The notes under the pieces were generated by a model, which worked only from the letters and a program-made list of their open reading frames with translations, searched no databases and was not told the origin of the DNA. Shown one piece after another: positions 1 to 8,219 of a stretch of 64,000 nt of DNA (position 1 is its first letter; every line of letters begins with the position of its first letter). The DNA is from Flavobacterium johnsoniae (GTDB lineage Bacteria > Bacteroidota > Bacteroidia > Flavobacteriales > Flavobacteriaceae), in the NCBI RefSeq assembly GCF_001879205.1, contig NZ_MLFK01000013.1, positions 1-64,000 on the forward strand. Direction: 5' to 3'. Made by a program: the position numbers and the translations under genes.

Positions 1-1875
1 ATAAACTGTTGAAGCCGGTGTATAAGAGAATCCTGTTTTCGCCGCCGTAACAGTGAAATTAAGGCCTGCAGTTAAACCTGTAATACTGTAAACGCCGCTC
101 GCATTAGAAACAGCCGTTAAGGTAGTACTTCCTGATACTGCAGAAACTGTCACACCAGAAACCGGCGTTGTTCCATTAAGAACTGTTCCGCTTACAGTGT
201 ATGTTGGCTGTGTTCCATTAATAACAACTCCCGTCTGATTTGCCGTAACATTGGTTAACGTTACAGGTGTAAAATTATACGTAGCTTTTGAAGCTGTAAG
301 TATATAATTTTGCCCTGAAGTAAGGTTGCTGAAAGTAAAATTTCCTCCTGTAGAAACTACGGTTTGTAATATTACATTGCTTGCATTACGCAAATCAACT
401 GTAACATCCGAAACTAAAGCTGCTCCGTTTTTTACAGAACCTGAGATACTCACAGTTCCCGGAACAATACTGCCAAAAGAAGTATCAACCTGAGTTAATA
501 ATGAATTAGGCACAGAACCTCTGGTATCCTGAGATAATTCCCAAACCATACCTCCTGCTAAATTTCTTGATTTTATATATTGAACTTTTAAATCCATTGA
601 CTGCTTATCTTCATAAGAGATAAACTGTTTTAAAGTCGAATTGTACAAATAAGGGACTTTAGTAGTGTTATCAAAATATCGTACCCATCCTGCTGAAGCG
701 GCAGCCGGAGTAACTAACATCGTATTTGGATCTAGATAAGCATGTGAATTCGTAACTGGATTTCCTACTAAGTCGCAAATTTCGATACTTCCGGAACGCT
801 CGCATGCTGCAGGTCCATCCCAGGTTCCGATAGGGTTTTGCGGATTTGTACATCCAGGAACAATATCTCTAGGCGCCGCAACGAATAATCCAGGTAAATT
901 TGGATTGGTTCCGTTATTGGCCACATGATCAAATTTTTTCCCGTAAAAAGGTAATCCCATGATTAATTTATTGGCAGGAAAACCCACTACGTTCAAATAC
1001 TGATTTGTCAACTCATCTAATGATTCTGACTGTGCCGCACCGTAAAGCGGATCATTTGTATTTCCACTTGCATATAAAGGAGCATTGTAACAGGTCTTAT
1101 CATACCAGTTTCCTCCAAAATCATATCCGAAGTAAGTGATATAATCACAATAAGTCGAAATGTCTTCTGTCATTCCATATTGTGTTATGTTGTTTGGTCC
1201 TAAATATTGCTGTGCTACTTTGCGCACATTATTTCCGGCGGCAATTGTAACTAATTTATTTGGCATTGCCTGACGCATTGCTTTTAATAAATACACTAAG
1301 TTTTTATTGTCATCCGGGCTGTATTTCTGTGGAGGAATTGGGGCTCCGTTTATCACTTCGGTACCATCTGTTCCGCCAGAAAGAGGATATTCCCAATCGA
1401 TGTCGAAACCATCAATAAAAGGATAAGTAGTAATGAAGTTTGCCATGTCTGCTGCCAAAGCGGCTCTTGCAACTGGACTTGCTGCAATTGGAGAAAGATC
1501 CTGACCTTTTGTCCATCCTCCTACAGAGATTAAAACTTTTAAATGCGGATACTTTTCTTTGAGCTTCTTCAAGTCATAAAAGTTTCCTTTTACCGGAGCA
1601 TCCCAAGGAATTCCTCCTTCCATATGCTCAAAATCAGCATAGGTATCCAAACATTGTAATTTTGTATTCTCAGGATGGGCAGGATCATAACTGGTACCAT
1701 AAAAAGAATAATTTAAATGCGTCAATTTACTTCCATCAATCTTAGGGATGTTAAAATCCCGGGCATAGATAGACCATTGTGCATAATATCCCACTACTTT
1801 TTTTCCGTGCGCGGGCTGGGCCAGCGCAAGTAAGGGAAACAGTAACAAAAAGAGTAATCTGTAATAATGTTTCAT
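1..1875 (-). CDS. chiA: Secreted GH18 chitinase (ChiA-like), 3' end beyond the window
   Basis: The frame is open for 625 codons from the ATG at 1875 to the left edge, so the gene is partial at its C-terminus. A signal peptide (about residues 1-20, ending in LALAQ) is followed by a GH18 catalytic domain (about 24-460). The signature DGFDIDWEY puts the catalytic acid at Glu162 and YYAQW marks the first barrel strand. Beyond it are Ig-like/carboxypeptidase-regulatory repeats of roughly 80 residues (for example VSGTVLNGTTPVSGVTV). In F. johnsoniae the equivalent ChiA is a very large type IX-secreted enzyme with two GH18 domains; whether this copy has the second domain and sorting signal cannot be seen. 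It is the last gene of the chitin operon, 476 bp after the GH20 gene, so it may also have its own promoter. Confidence 0.93.
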   Translation of the reverse strand, partial: MKHYYRLLFLLLFPLLALAQPAHGKKVVGYYAQWSIYARDFNIPKIDGSKLTHLNYSFYGTSYDPAHPENTKLQCLDTYADFEHMEGGIPWDAPVKGNFYDLKKLKEKYPHLKVLISVGGWTKGQDLSPIAASPVARAALAADMANFITTYPFIDGFDIDWEYPLSGGTDGTEVINGAPIPPQKYSPDDNKNLVYLLKAMRQAMPNKLVTIAAGNNVRKVAQQYLGPNNITQYGMTEDISTYCDYITYFGYDFGGNWYDKTCYNAPLYASGNTNDPLYGAAQSESLDELTNQYLNVVGFPANKLIMGLPFYGKKFDHVANNGTNPNLPGLFVAAPRDIVPGCTNPQNPIGTWDGPAACERSGSIEICDLVGNPVTNSHAYLDPNTMLVTPAAASAGWVRYFDNTTKVPYLYNSTLKQFISYEDKQSMDLKVQYIKSRNLAGGMVWELSQDTRGSVPNSLLTQVDTSFGSIVPGTVSISGSVKNGAALVSDVTVDLRNASNVILQTVVSTGGNFTFSNLTSGQNYILTASKATYNFTPVTLTNVTANQTGVVINGTQPTYTVSGTVLNGTTPVSGVTVSAVSGSTTLTAVSNASGVYSITGLTAGLNFTVTAAKTGFSYTPASTVY

Positions 1876-1911
1876 AATTAATAAATATTGGTTAATAGAA
1901 AATAAATAATT

Positions 1912-1978
1912 GGGCCCGCCGGCTCACAAGCTTTTGGGTTTCGCTCAACTGCAGGTTGGAAGGCTGCTGTCGACTGGA
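1912..1978 (-). other. GC-rich palindrome-dense island in the chiA leader
   Basis: About 65 bp of clearly higher GC sits 37-103 bp before the chiA start. It contains five six-base palindromes: GGGCCC (1912), GCCGGC (1918), AAGCTT (1928), CTGCAG (1949) and GTCGAC (1969). A short CAAC/GTTG hairpin can form around 1949. It may be a structured 5' leader or a dispersed repeat; its function is unknown. Confidence 0.45.
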
Positions 1979-2263
1979 AATAAACTCAAATTACATTCTA
2001 TAGATAAATATTACTATTACCGATTCGTTGATAATCAATAGCAAATAGTAGTGATTGATATTTATTTATAATTTCAAAAATTAATATTAAATACAACTGA
2101 TAAATTTGGGACGACTCATCAATTTAAACTCTGTTTTGTCATGTTTTTAATTCTATTCTTTTTTATTTGGTTTTAGGTGTTAATACTCTTCTTAATGGCT
2201 ATTTGGTTATTAATTCTTTTTTAATGAGTTCAAAAAAATATTCTGAAGTTTAACTATAATTAC

Positions 2264-2287
2264 CTCTGCCAGATGCTTCTGGCAGAG
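2264..2287. other. Perfect 10-bp hairpin after the GH20 gene
   Basis: The arms CTCTGCCAGA and TCTGGCAGAG pair perfectly around a 4-nt loop (TGCT), 65 bp past the GH20 stop codon. No T-run follows on the minus strand, so it is not a classic terminator. It may protect the 3' end of the upstream message or be a processing site in the operon. Confidence 0.7.
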
Positions 2288-2351
2288 ATAACCAGCACTC
2301 TTAAAACAACACTGTCAACTTAAACTTACTAATACTAATTCAAACCAAATC

Positions 2352-4418
2352 TTAAATTAATTTCTTTAAACTTTCATAAACTGACAATTCTACGTCAGCA
2401 TGCTCTTTTGTATTGCATTGTTCTATTAAACTTTTTAAATCTGCTGATTTTAAAGTTGATTTATTATCTAATACAAGAAGTAATTCTTGTGAGGCATCGC
2501 TTAATTTTTTAGATAAAGGCAAAATAGATTGTACCAAGGGTGCATTGGCACTCAACTCTATTAATCCTTTGTTTACCGAAATCCACTTATTAAAAAATGC
2601 GGCCACTTTTGCTTTATTATCCGGTGTTTTATTTGCCAGGTATTGACTGACTGCTTCATCAAATGCCAGCGAGTCTTTTGCATCTGGAGTACAAGCATCA
2701 GCAAAAAGTGTAAACGGAGAATACATTTGGTATTCTGTTCCTCCTTTATTTCTTGTGTATCCTTTTAATGGTTCACAAACATTCGAAAACTCATTAATTG
2801 ATTTTATGTTTTGGTTGTTTGCAATATTTCTCAGAATAACGGCTTTATTTCTAATGTGAGTTAATCCTAATTCTTCTAATCTAAAAGAAACACTTTCAAG
2901 ACGTTTGCGCATATTGGCAACATCTGTAATATTTTCTGCTGACCAAAGTCTTTCGGCGATGGCTGCTGTTCTTGGCCAAACTCTTGAATCGAACGTTGTT
3001 GGTGTTGCAAGTTCTGTCCACATTGTTGCTTCTCCCCCTAAGATTCTTGCTTTTTCCTCTGCCGTTAAATCTGCTCCTTTTGGCATAGGATCATTTAAAT
3101 AATGACTTGCTATTGGGTACATCAAATCGATATAAAATCCATTTGACAATACTGTTTTATATCCTTTTTTTACCGCATCAACCAGTGATTGTCCGGCAAC
3201 GACACCTTCATTTGGACCTCTCCACGAGTGAACGATGGCTTCTTTTGAAAGATTTTTGGTTAAAATTTCTTCCCAGCCCATTAATTGTTTTCCGTGTTTT
3301 TTAAGCATCGGAGCCAATTGCATCGTGAAATAAGTTTGTAATTCGTGGTTTGTTTTTAGATTATTTTTCTTTTTAAACTCTTGAATTTTTGGATTTGCAT
3401 CCCAGTCTTTCCCTTCATTTTCATCTCCCCCGATGTGAAAATAAGCTCCGGGAAATAATGGGCATACCTCATCAAAAAGTTCATTTAATATTTTATACGT
3501 TTTAGGATTTGTAGGGTCTAATGTTGGTGAAAAAATACCAGCATTTCTCTCAATTCCATAGGTAGCGATTGCTGTACCTTGAATATTTTTTTCAGAAGTT
3601 CCTCCAGTCAATGTAATCACTTTGCTTCCAATTTCCGGATAAGCAGTAAGTATTGCAGATGCGTGACCCGGAACATCTATTTCGGGAACAATTAAAATAC
3701 CACGCTCATCAGCATATTTTACGATATTTTTAATTTCCTCTTGTGTGTAATACAATCCATCCGAAGCTAATTCGATTAACTTTGGATGCTTTTTAGTTTC
3801 AATTCTCCAGCCTTGATCGTCAACTAAATGCCAATGAAAAACGTTCATTTTCATTGCTGCCAATGCATCTAAATTTCTTTTAACCACATCAACCGGCTGA
3901 AAATGTCTTGATGCGTCAAGCATTAAACCTCTCCAGGTAAATCTCGGAAAATCTGAAATTTGCGAAGCCGGAAAATAAAATGATTTACTGTCATTTTGAA
4001 GCAATTGCAGCAAGGTCTCTAAACCGTGTAAGGCTCCTAAATCGCTTGTAGCATTGATTGTAATTTTGTTTGCCTTGACGTCTAAGCTGTAGCTTTCGTC
4101 TTCATATAAGCCTATTTTTCCGCCTTTATCACAGTTAATCTGCAATTCGGCATTTGGAACTTCATTTAGTTTACTTATATAACCTTGTTCGAAAAAAATA
4201 CCTGTTCTACCATCTAATCGGCGCAAAAAACGGGTTACTCCTCCAAAAATTCTTGGATTGGGATTACCAGAGATATTTACTTTAAAGTTTTTACTTAAAG
4301 TAAAATTTCCATTGTTTACAACAACATTTTGAGGCCAAGGCATAAGATTTAGCTGCTCTTTTTGAACCTGAGCGCTTGCTGTTACGCCTGCTAATAATAG
4401 TACAAATAAATATTTCAT
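2352..4418 (-). CDS. GH20 beta-N-acetylhexosaminidase
   Basis: It cleaves terminal GlcNAc from chitin oligomers. From the chosen start (ATG at 4418) the protein is 688 residues with a signal peptide (MKYLFVLLLAGVTASAQ). An upstream non-ATG start at 4454 would add 12 residues in front of the signal peptide and is less likely. A GH20b N-terminal domain (about 25-150) precedes the catalytic barrel. Motifs seen are WRGLMLDASRHF, WHLVDDQGWRIE, VPEIDVPGH and HIGGDE, the last holding the catalytic Asp-Glu pair (about residues 332-333 from this start). An extra C-terminal region of roughly 150 residues is not assigned. It lies between the deaminase fusion and chiA, and probably acts in the periplasm on oligomers imported by the SusCD pairs. 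Confidence 0.95.
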   Translation of the reverse strand: MKYLFVLLLAGVTASAQVQKEQLNLMPWPQNVVVNNGNFTLSKNFKVNISGNPNPRIFGGVTRFLRRLDGRTGIFFEQGYISKLNEVPNAELQINCDKGGKIGLYEDESYSLDVKANKITINATSDLGALHGLETLLQLLQNDSKSFYFPASQISDFPRFTWRGLMLDASRHFQPVDVVKRNLDALAAMKMNVFHWHLVDDQGWRIETKKHPKLIELASDGLYYTQEEIKNIVKYADERGILIVPEIDVPGHASAILTAYPEIGSKVITLTGGTSEKNIQGTAIATYGIERNAGIFSPTLDPTNPKTYKILNELFDEVCPLFPGAYFHIGGDENEGKDWDANPKIQEFKKKNNLKTNHELQTYFTMQLAPMLKKHGKQLMGWEEILTKNLSKEAIVHSWRGPNEGVVAGQSLVDAVKKGYKTVLSNGFYIDLMYPIASHYLNDPMPKGADLTAEEKARILGGEATMWTELATPTTFDSRVWPRTAAIAERLWSAENITDVANMRKRLESVSFRLEELGLTHIRNKAVILRNIANNQNIKSINEFSNVCEPLKGYTRNKGGTEYQMYSPFTLFADACTPDAKDSLAFDEAVSQYLANKTPDNKAKVAAFFNKWISVNKGLIELSANAPLVQSILPLSKKLSDASQELLLVLDNKSTLKSADLKSLIEQCNTKEHADVELSVYESLKKLI

Positions 4419-4540
4419 TTTTATTTTTTTTGGTTCGATACTTTTCTGGAGCATCTTATAATTAGATAAAAAACAAAACTCAGAAAGACTTCTGCTTTAC
4501 CTCACTAATCGCTTTGAGGTCAATCTGAATTTTGAAATTT

Positions 4541-4560
4541 GATTCGCTCTCACCCGAATC
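4541..4560. other. Short hairpin between nagB fusion and GH20 gene
   Basis: GATTCG (4541-4546) and CGAATC (4555-4560) form a 6-bp stem with an 8-nt loop in the 156-bp gap. No T-run follows on the minus strand. Weak alone, but the third hairpin in the intercistronic gaps of this operon. Confidence 0.4.
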
Positions 4561-4574
4561 GTTTTAAAACAACT

Positions 4575-6515
4575 TTAATAATCAAAACGTTTAAAAGCTT
4601 CAATAGCTTCGTATTCTGCCAATCCTAGTTCGTCGTAAAGAACTGCGGTATTTTTGTTACGGTCTTCGGCTCTAACCCAGAATTCTCTGGAGTCATTACC
4701 CTGAAACATAACTCTGTCTTTTTGAGATTGATGGTATAAGATAGCGTGGCGTTTCAGCAATACTTCTGATGGAGAAAGCGGCACAGCCATATCGATTTCA
4801 TGGATATCCCATTCGTGCCATGCGCCTCTGTAAAGCCACAGCCAGCAGTCGTCCATGTATTTTTCCGGTTTTAATTCTTTCATGGCTGCAAAAATCGCAT
4901 TCAGACAAACTTCATGAGTTCCGTGCGGATCTGCTAAATCTCCGGCTGCAAATACCTGATGCGGTTTTATTCTGGCAATGATTTCTTTTACAATGGCAAT
5001 ATCTTCAGCCCCTAACGGATTCTTTTTTACCTGTCCTGTTTCGTAAAAAGGAAGATCCAAAAAGTGTGTATTTTCATCTTTTAAGCCGATGTATCTTGTT
5101 GCTGCATAAGATTCTCTTCTTCTGATTAATCCTTTTAGTTTTCTAACCTCAAGAGAATCAATCTGATTTTCAGATTTGTTGTTTAAAAACTCAATAACCG
5201 ATTTGAAGTTGATGTCTTTTGGAAGATTTCCGCCCGTGAAATCGTTGCATACTTCAGCAAATTTCAAGGCTTCATCATCTGTAACGGCAATATTTCCAGA
5301 GGTTTGATATACTACGTGTACATCATGTCCTTGTTTTATCAATTTTGAAAAAGTTCCCCCCATCGAAATCACGTCATCATCCGGATGCGGACTGAAAAGG
5401 ATCACTCGTTTTTTGGCAGGATTGGCTCTTTCCGGACGATGAGAATCGTCGGTGTTTGGTTTTCCGCCAGGCCAGCCTGTAATGGTGTGCTGCAATACAT
5501 TAAACATATTGATGTTCAAGTCATAAGCAGAACCTTCTTGTGCCAATAAATCAGACATTCCGTTGTTGTTGTAATCACGGTCTGTTAATTTTAAAATAGA
5601 CTGGTTTGTTTTCTGGCACAGCCAAACAATAGCTTTGCTTTTTAATTCTTGTGTCCAGATGCATTCTCCAACCAGCCAAGGCGTTTTAAAACGCGTCAAT
5701 TCTGATGCAGCAGACTGATCCAGAACGAAAGTAGCGTTTGGATGATTTTGTAAAAAAGTTGCCGGAACTTCTGAACTGATATCTCCCTGAACGGTTCTTT
5801 TGATAATATCGGCTTTGTTTTGTCCCCAAGCCATCAAAACGATTCTTTTAGATCGCATAATGGTAGAAACCCCCATGGTAATCGCCCTTTTTGGAACATT
5901 GTCAATTCCGTTAAAATCAGACGAGGCATCTACTCTTGTAATATGATCCAGTGTAATAATTCGTGTTCCTGAATTGATGTGTGATCCCGGTTCGTTGAAA
6001 CCAACGTGACCTGTACGACCAATTCCCAGCAGTTGAAAATCAAGTCCGCCAGCTTGTTTAATATTCATTTCATAGTCGATACAATATTGATTTAATTCAT
6101 CAATAGATACTGTACCATCAGGAATATTTATATTTTCGGGTTTAATATCAATATGATTAAAAAGATGCTGATGCATGAAATAATGATAGCTCTGATTGTT
6201 CTCTTTGTTCATTGGATAATATTCATCCAGGTTAAAAGTGATTACATTACTAAAGCTAAGTCCTTCTTCTCTGTGCATTCTCACTAATTCTTCATATACT
6301 TTTATAGGAGAAGATCCTGTCGCCAGCCCCAGTACACAAGATTTACCTTTTTCCTGCTTAGATTTAATTAATTGAGCGATTTCCTGCGCCACAATTACCG
6401 AAGCTTCAGCAGAACTTTTGAAGATCTCGTTATGAATTTTTTCGAATCTCGTCTCTTCAAATTTACCGGCGCTCTTATAGCTGATGTCAGGTTTTATTTC
6501 TAAAGCACTTTTCAT
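4575..6515 (-). CDS. nagB: Glucosamine-6-phosphate deaminase fused to PIG-L/LmbE deacetylase domain
   Basis: The start is the ATG at 6515, preceded by a purine-rich stretch (AAAAAAAGAAAAGAA); an upstream start at 6575 would begin inside a hairpin. Residues about 25-295 are a NagB domain (GLATGSSP, FNLDEYYP, GRTGHVGFNEPGS), which converts GlcN-6-P to fructose-6-P and ammonia. Residues about 370-600 are a PIG-L/LmbE fold with the zinc motif PHPDDD (377-381) and DPHGTH. In E. coli NagB the active-site loop has Asp141 two residues before the catalytic His; here that position is Thr. There is no nagA in the window, so the PIG-L half could remove the acetyl group, but that is inference. The long two-domain form is, to my knowledge, common in Bacteroidetes. 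Cytosolic. Confidence 0.9.
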   Translation of the reverse strand: MKSALEIKPDISYKSAGKFEETRFEKIHNEIFKSSAEASVIVAQEIAQLIKSKQEKGKSCVLGLATGSSPIKVYEELVRMHREEGLSFSNVITFNLDEYYPMNKENNQSYHYFMHQHLFNHIDIKPENINIPDGTVSIDELNQYCIDYEMNIKQAGGLDFQLLGIGRTGHVGFNEPGSHINSGTRIITLDHITRVDASSDFNGIDNVPKRAITMGVSTIMRSKRIVLMAWGQNKADIIKRTVQGDISSEVPATFLQNHPNATFVLDQSAASELTRFKTPWLVGECIWTQELKSKAIVWLCQKTNQSILKLTDRDYNNNGMSDLLAQEGSAYDLNINMFNVLQHTITGWPGGKPNTDDSHRPERANPAKKRVILFSPHPDDDVISMGGTFSKLIKQGHDVHVVYQTSGNIAVTDDEALKFAEVCNDFTGGNLPKDINFKSVIEFLNNKSENQIDSLEVRKLKGLIRRRESYAATRYIGLKDENTHFLDLPFYETGQVKKNPLGAEDIAIVKEIIARIKPHQVFAAGDLADPHGTHEVCLNAIFAAMKELKPEKYMDDCWLWLYRGAWHEWDIHEIDMAVPLSPSEVLLKRHAILYHQSQKDRVMFQGNDSREFWVRAEDRNKNTAVLYDELGLAEYEAIEAFKRFDY

Positions 6516-6553
6516 TTCTTTTCTTTTTTTGGTATATACAATTTTGGTTTTTG

Positions 6554-6589
6554 AAATGGTACAAGCAATTTGCATTGCTTATACCATTT
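6554..6589 (-). other. 15-bp intercistronic hairpin upstream of nagB
   Basis: Arms 6554-6568 and 6575-6589 pair over 15 bp around a 6-nt loop. The single non-Watson-Crick position is a G-U pair in the minus-strand transcript but a C-A mismatch in a plus-strand transcript, so the stem fits RNA made in the operon direction. It lies between the susD stop (6632) and the nagB start (6515) and has no following U-run. Likely roles are mRNA stabilisation, processing, or tuning of nagB relative to susCD. Confidence 0.75.
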
Positions 6590-6631
6590 ACTAACCAAAC
6601 TTAAAATCTTATAATTTTTTTGATATTTATT

Positions 6632-8209
6632 TTAGAAATTTGGAGCGTTAACATCCCACCAGGTTCTTGTTCCTCCATTATCAGGACCTCCAAGTTTTGC
6701 AATACCTGTTTTAAGACCTTCAGGGTTTCCGTCTTTTTCAGTAGAAACAAAGTTTATTCTTCTTACACCATACTCAGTAGTAATTGCACCGGCACTTTGG
6801 TTATTAAGAATTGGCAATAATTTAGGATAACCTGTTCTACGGTGTTCAGCCCATGCTTCCATACCATCAGGAAAGTTTGCAATCCATTTTTGAGTAATGA
6901 TTTTTTGCAATTTCACTTCGTTGCTTGCTGCATTATCCCAGGCAACAGTTATATTATTTACTGCTAAACCACTGTTAAATGGGGCAACAGGATCTACATA
7001 GTCTTTTGCTGTTTTTACATTATCTGCAATATAATCAGCAGCACCACCTGTAGAAAGCTGCGTAAACGACGCGGTAATACCTGCTTTATAGAATGTTTCA
7101 GCATCGCCTCCCATATTCCATCCTCTTAGAGCTCCTTCTGCTCTTAAGAAATAAACTTCGGCAGTATTTAACCAAACAACTTGTTTGTCTTCGTCTATTA
7201 TCTTACCAAAATTTGAGAATTTTATGTGTAATGATTTATCTCCAAGATTTCCTCCTGTACGGATTCCTTTATATTCTCCAGGAAATTGCTCAGATGTCTT
7301 GAAATAAACATTCATTCTAGGATCGTTGTAACCACCCATAATAGATTCCATATCTGCAGACATACGGCTGTCATTATATTCGTAAGCCGCAACTTTAAGA
7401 GGATGTTGTGCCACATCTTTGTTAACAATAAAGCTATCTGAAGCAACAGTCATTACCCCAAATTTTTGGCTGATCGCTTTTTCTGCTTCTGCTTTAGCTA
7501 ATGCCGGATTAGCTTTTACAATACGCATTGCTAATCTTAAACGCAATGAGTTTGCATATCTAACCCATTTTGTATAATCTCCTTTGTATGTTGAACGGTC
7601 TGTATTAGTAAAAGCACTTGGCTCTCCTGCATCAATTCTTTTTGTTAGTTCAGTAACAGCAAAATCTAAATCTTTAAACATTAAACCATACGCTTCTTCT
7701 TGAGAATCATATCCAATTGCTGCATCTGTTGTACCCAATTTTGAGTAAACAATTGGCCCCCATGAATCTGCTGCTTTATGTAAAGTCTGCACTTTGATAA
7801 TTGTAGCAAGAGCATAAAAATCATCATATTTACCTTTAGATTCTCTTTCAACTTTTAAGAAGTTTGACATAACCTGAGCATAAATAGCCTCCCATCCCCA
7901 AAGGTTCCAGTTATCAGAAAGTGCATAAGAAAGGTTATTAGAACCATCAAAACCAGGAGCTGTAGTATAACCTCCCCATGTATTTCCAGATAAATCAATG
8001 GCTACCTGATACTTCCAACCTGGAGTGTTTACCATTACGTTCTCAAACATGTTTTTGAAAGGTCCTTTAATATGATTAAAGTCCTGGGTTGTCTCTTCAT
8101 AAGTAAAACCATCAGGATTACTATTAACCTCATCAAAGTTATCTGTACAACCAACTAAGGCTAAAAGACTAAAACAGATTAATGATTTTTTTATATTATT
8201 TGTTTTCAT
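6632..8209 (-). CDS. SusD/RagB-family glycan-binding lipoprotein (CusD I)
   Basis: The protein has 525 residues with a lipoprotein signal peptide; the lipobox LVGC places the modified Cys at residue 21. The body matches the SusD/RagB family: a helical TPR-like core (for example RYANSLRLRLAMRIV) and the conserved C-terminal WIANFPDGMEAWAEHRRTGYP. SusD proteins cap a SusC barrel on the cell surface and bind the oligosaccharide, here probably chitooligosaccharide. The gene follows its susC partner by 10 bp. It corresponds by position to the CusDI gene of the F. johnsoniae chitin locus; ligand specificity is inferred from context. Confidence 0.93.
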   Translation of the reverse strand: MKTNNIKKSLICFSLLALVGCTDNFDEVNSNPDGFTYEETTQDFNHIKGPFKNMFENVMVNTPGWKYQVAIDLSGNTWGGYTTAPGFDGSNNLSYALSDNWNLWGWEAIYAQVMSNFLKVERESKGKYDDFYALATIIKVQTLHKAADSWGPIVYSKLGTTDAAIGYDSQEEAYGLMFKDLDFAVTELTKRIDAGEPSAFTNTDRSTYKGDYTKWVRYANSLRLRLAMRIVKANPALAKAEAEKAISQKFGVMTVASDSFIVNKDVAQHPLKVAAYEYNDSRMSADMESIMGGYNDPRMNVYFKTSEQFPGEYKGIRTGGNLGDKSLHIKFSNFGKIIDEDKQVVWLNTAEVYFLRAEGALRGWNMGGDAETFYKAGITASFTQLSTGGAADYIADNVKTAKDYVDPVAPFNSGLAVNNITVAWDNAASNEVKLQKIITQKWIANFPDGMEAWAEHRRTGYPKLLPILNNQSAGAITTEYGVRRINFVSTEKDGNPEGLKTGIAKLGGPDNGGTRTWWDVNAPNF

Positions 8210-8219
8210 GATAATTTAA

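Larger units (their letters stand above)
1876..2351. other. 476-bp gap between GH20 gene and chiA
   Basis: No coding frame is convincing here. The stretch is AT-rich except for a GC-rich island at 1912-1978 close to the chiA start, and it contains a perfect hairpin at 2264-2287. Its length, compared with 10-160 bp elsewhere in this operon, suggests a separate chiA promoter or a processed leader. A partial match to the second half-site of the susC operators lies at 2089-2097 on the minus strand but lacks a good partner. Confidence 0.6.

Noticed and set aside
671..853. Open frame opposite direction in chiA
   Set aside because: It lies inside the chiA coding frame, has no start signal and no protein-like composition.
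1912..1974. Cloning polylinker or vector remnant before chiA
   Set aside because: The restriction-site palindromes are spread out and not in a known polylinker order, and the flanks are normal genome sequence.
2089..2118. LytTR-type operator upstream of chiA
   Set aside because: Only one half-site (GTTGTATTT) is fair; the partner at 12 bp does not match, so I do not call a site.
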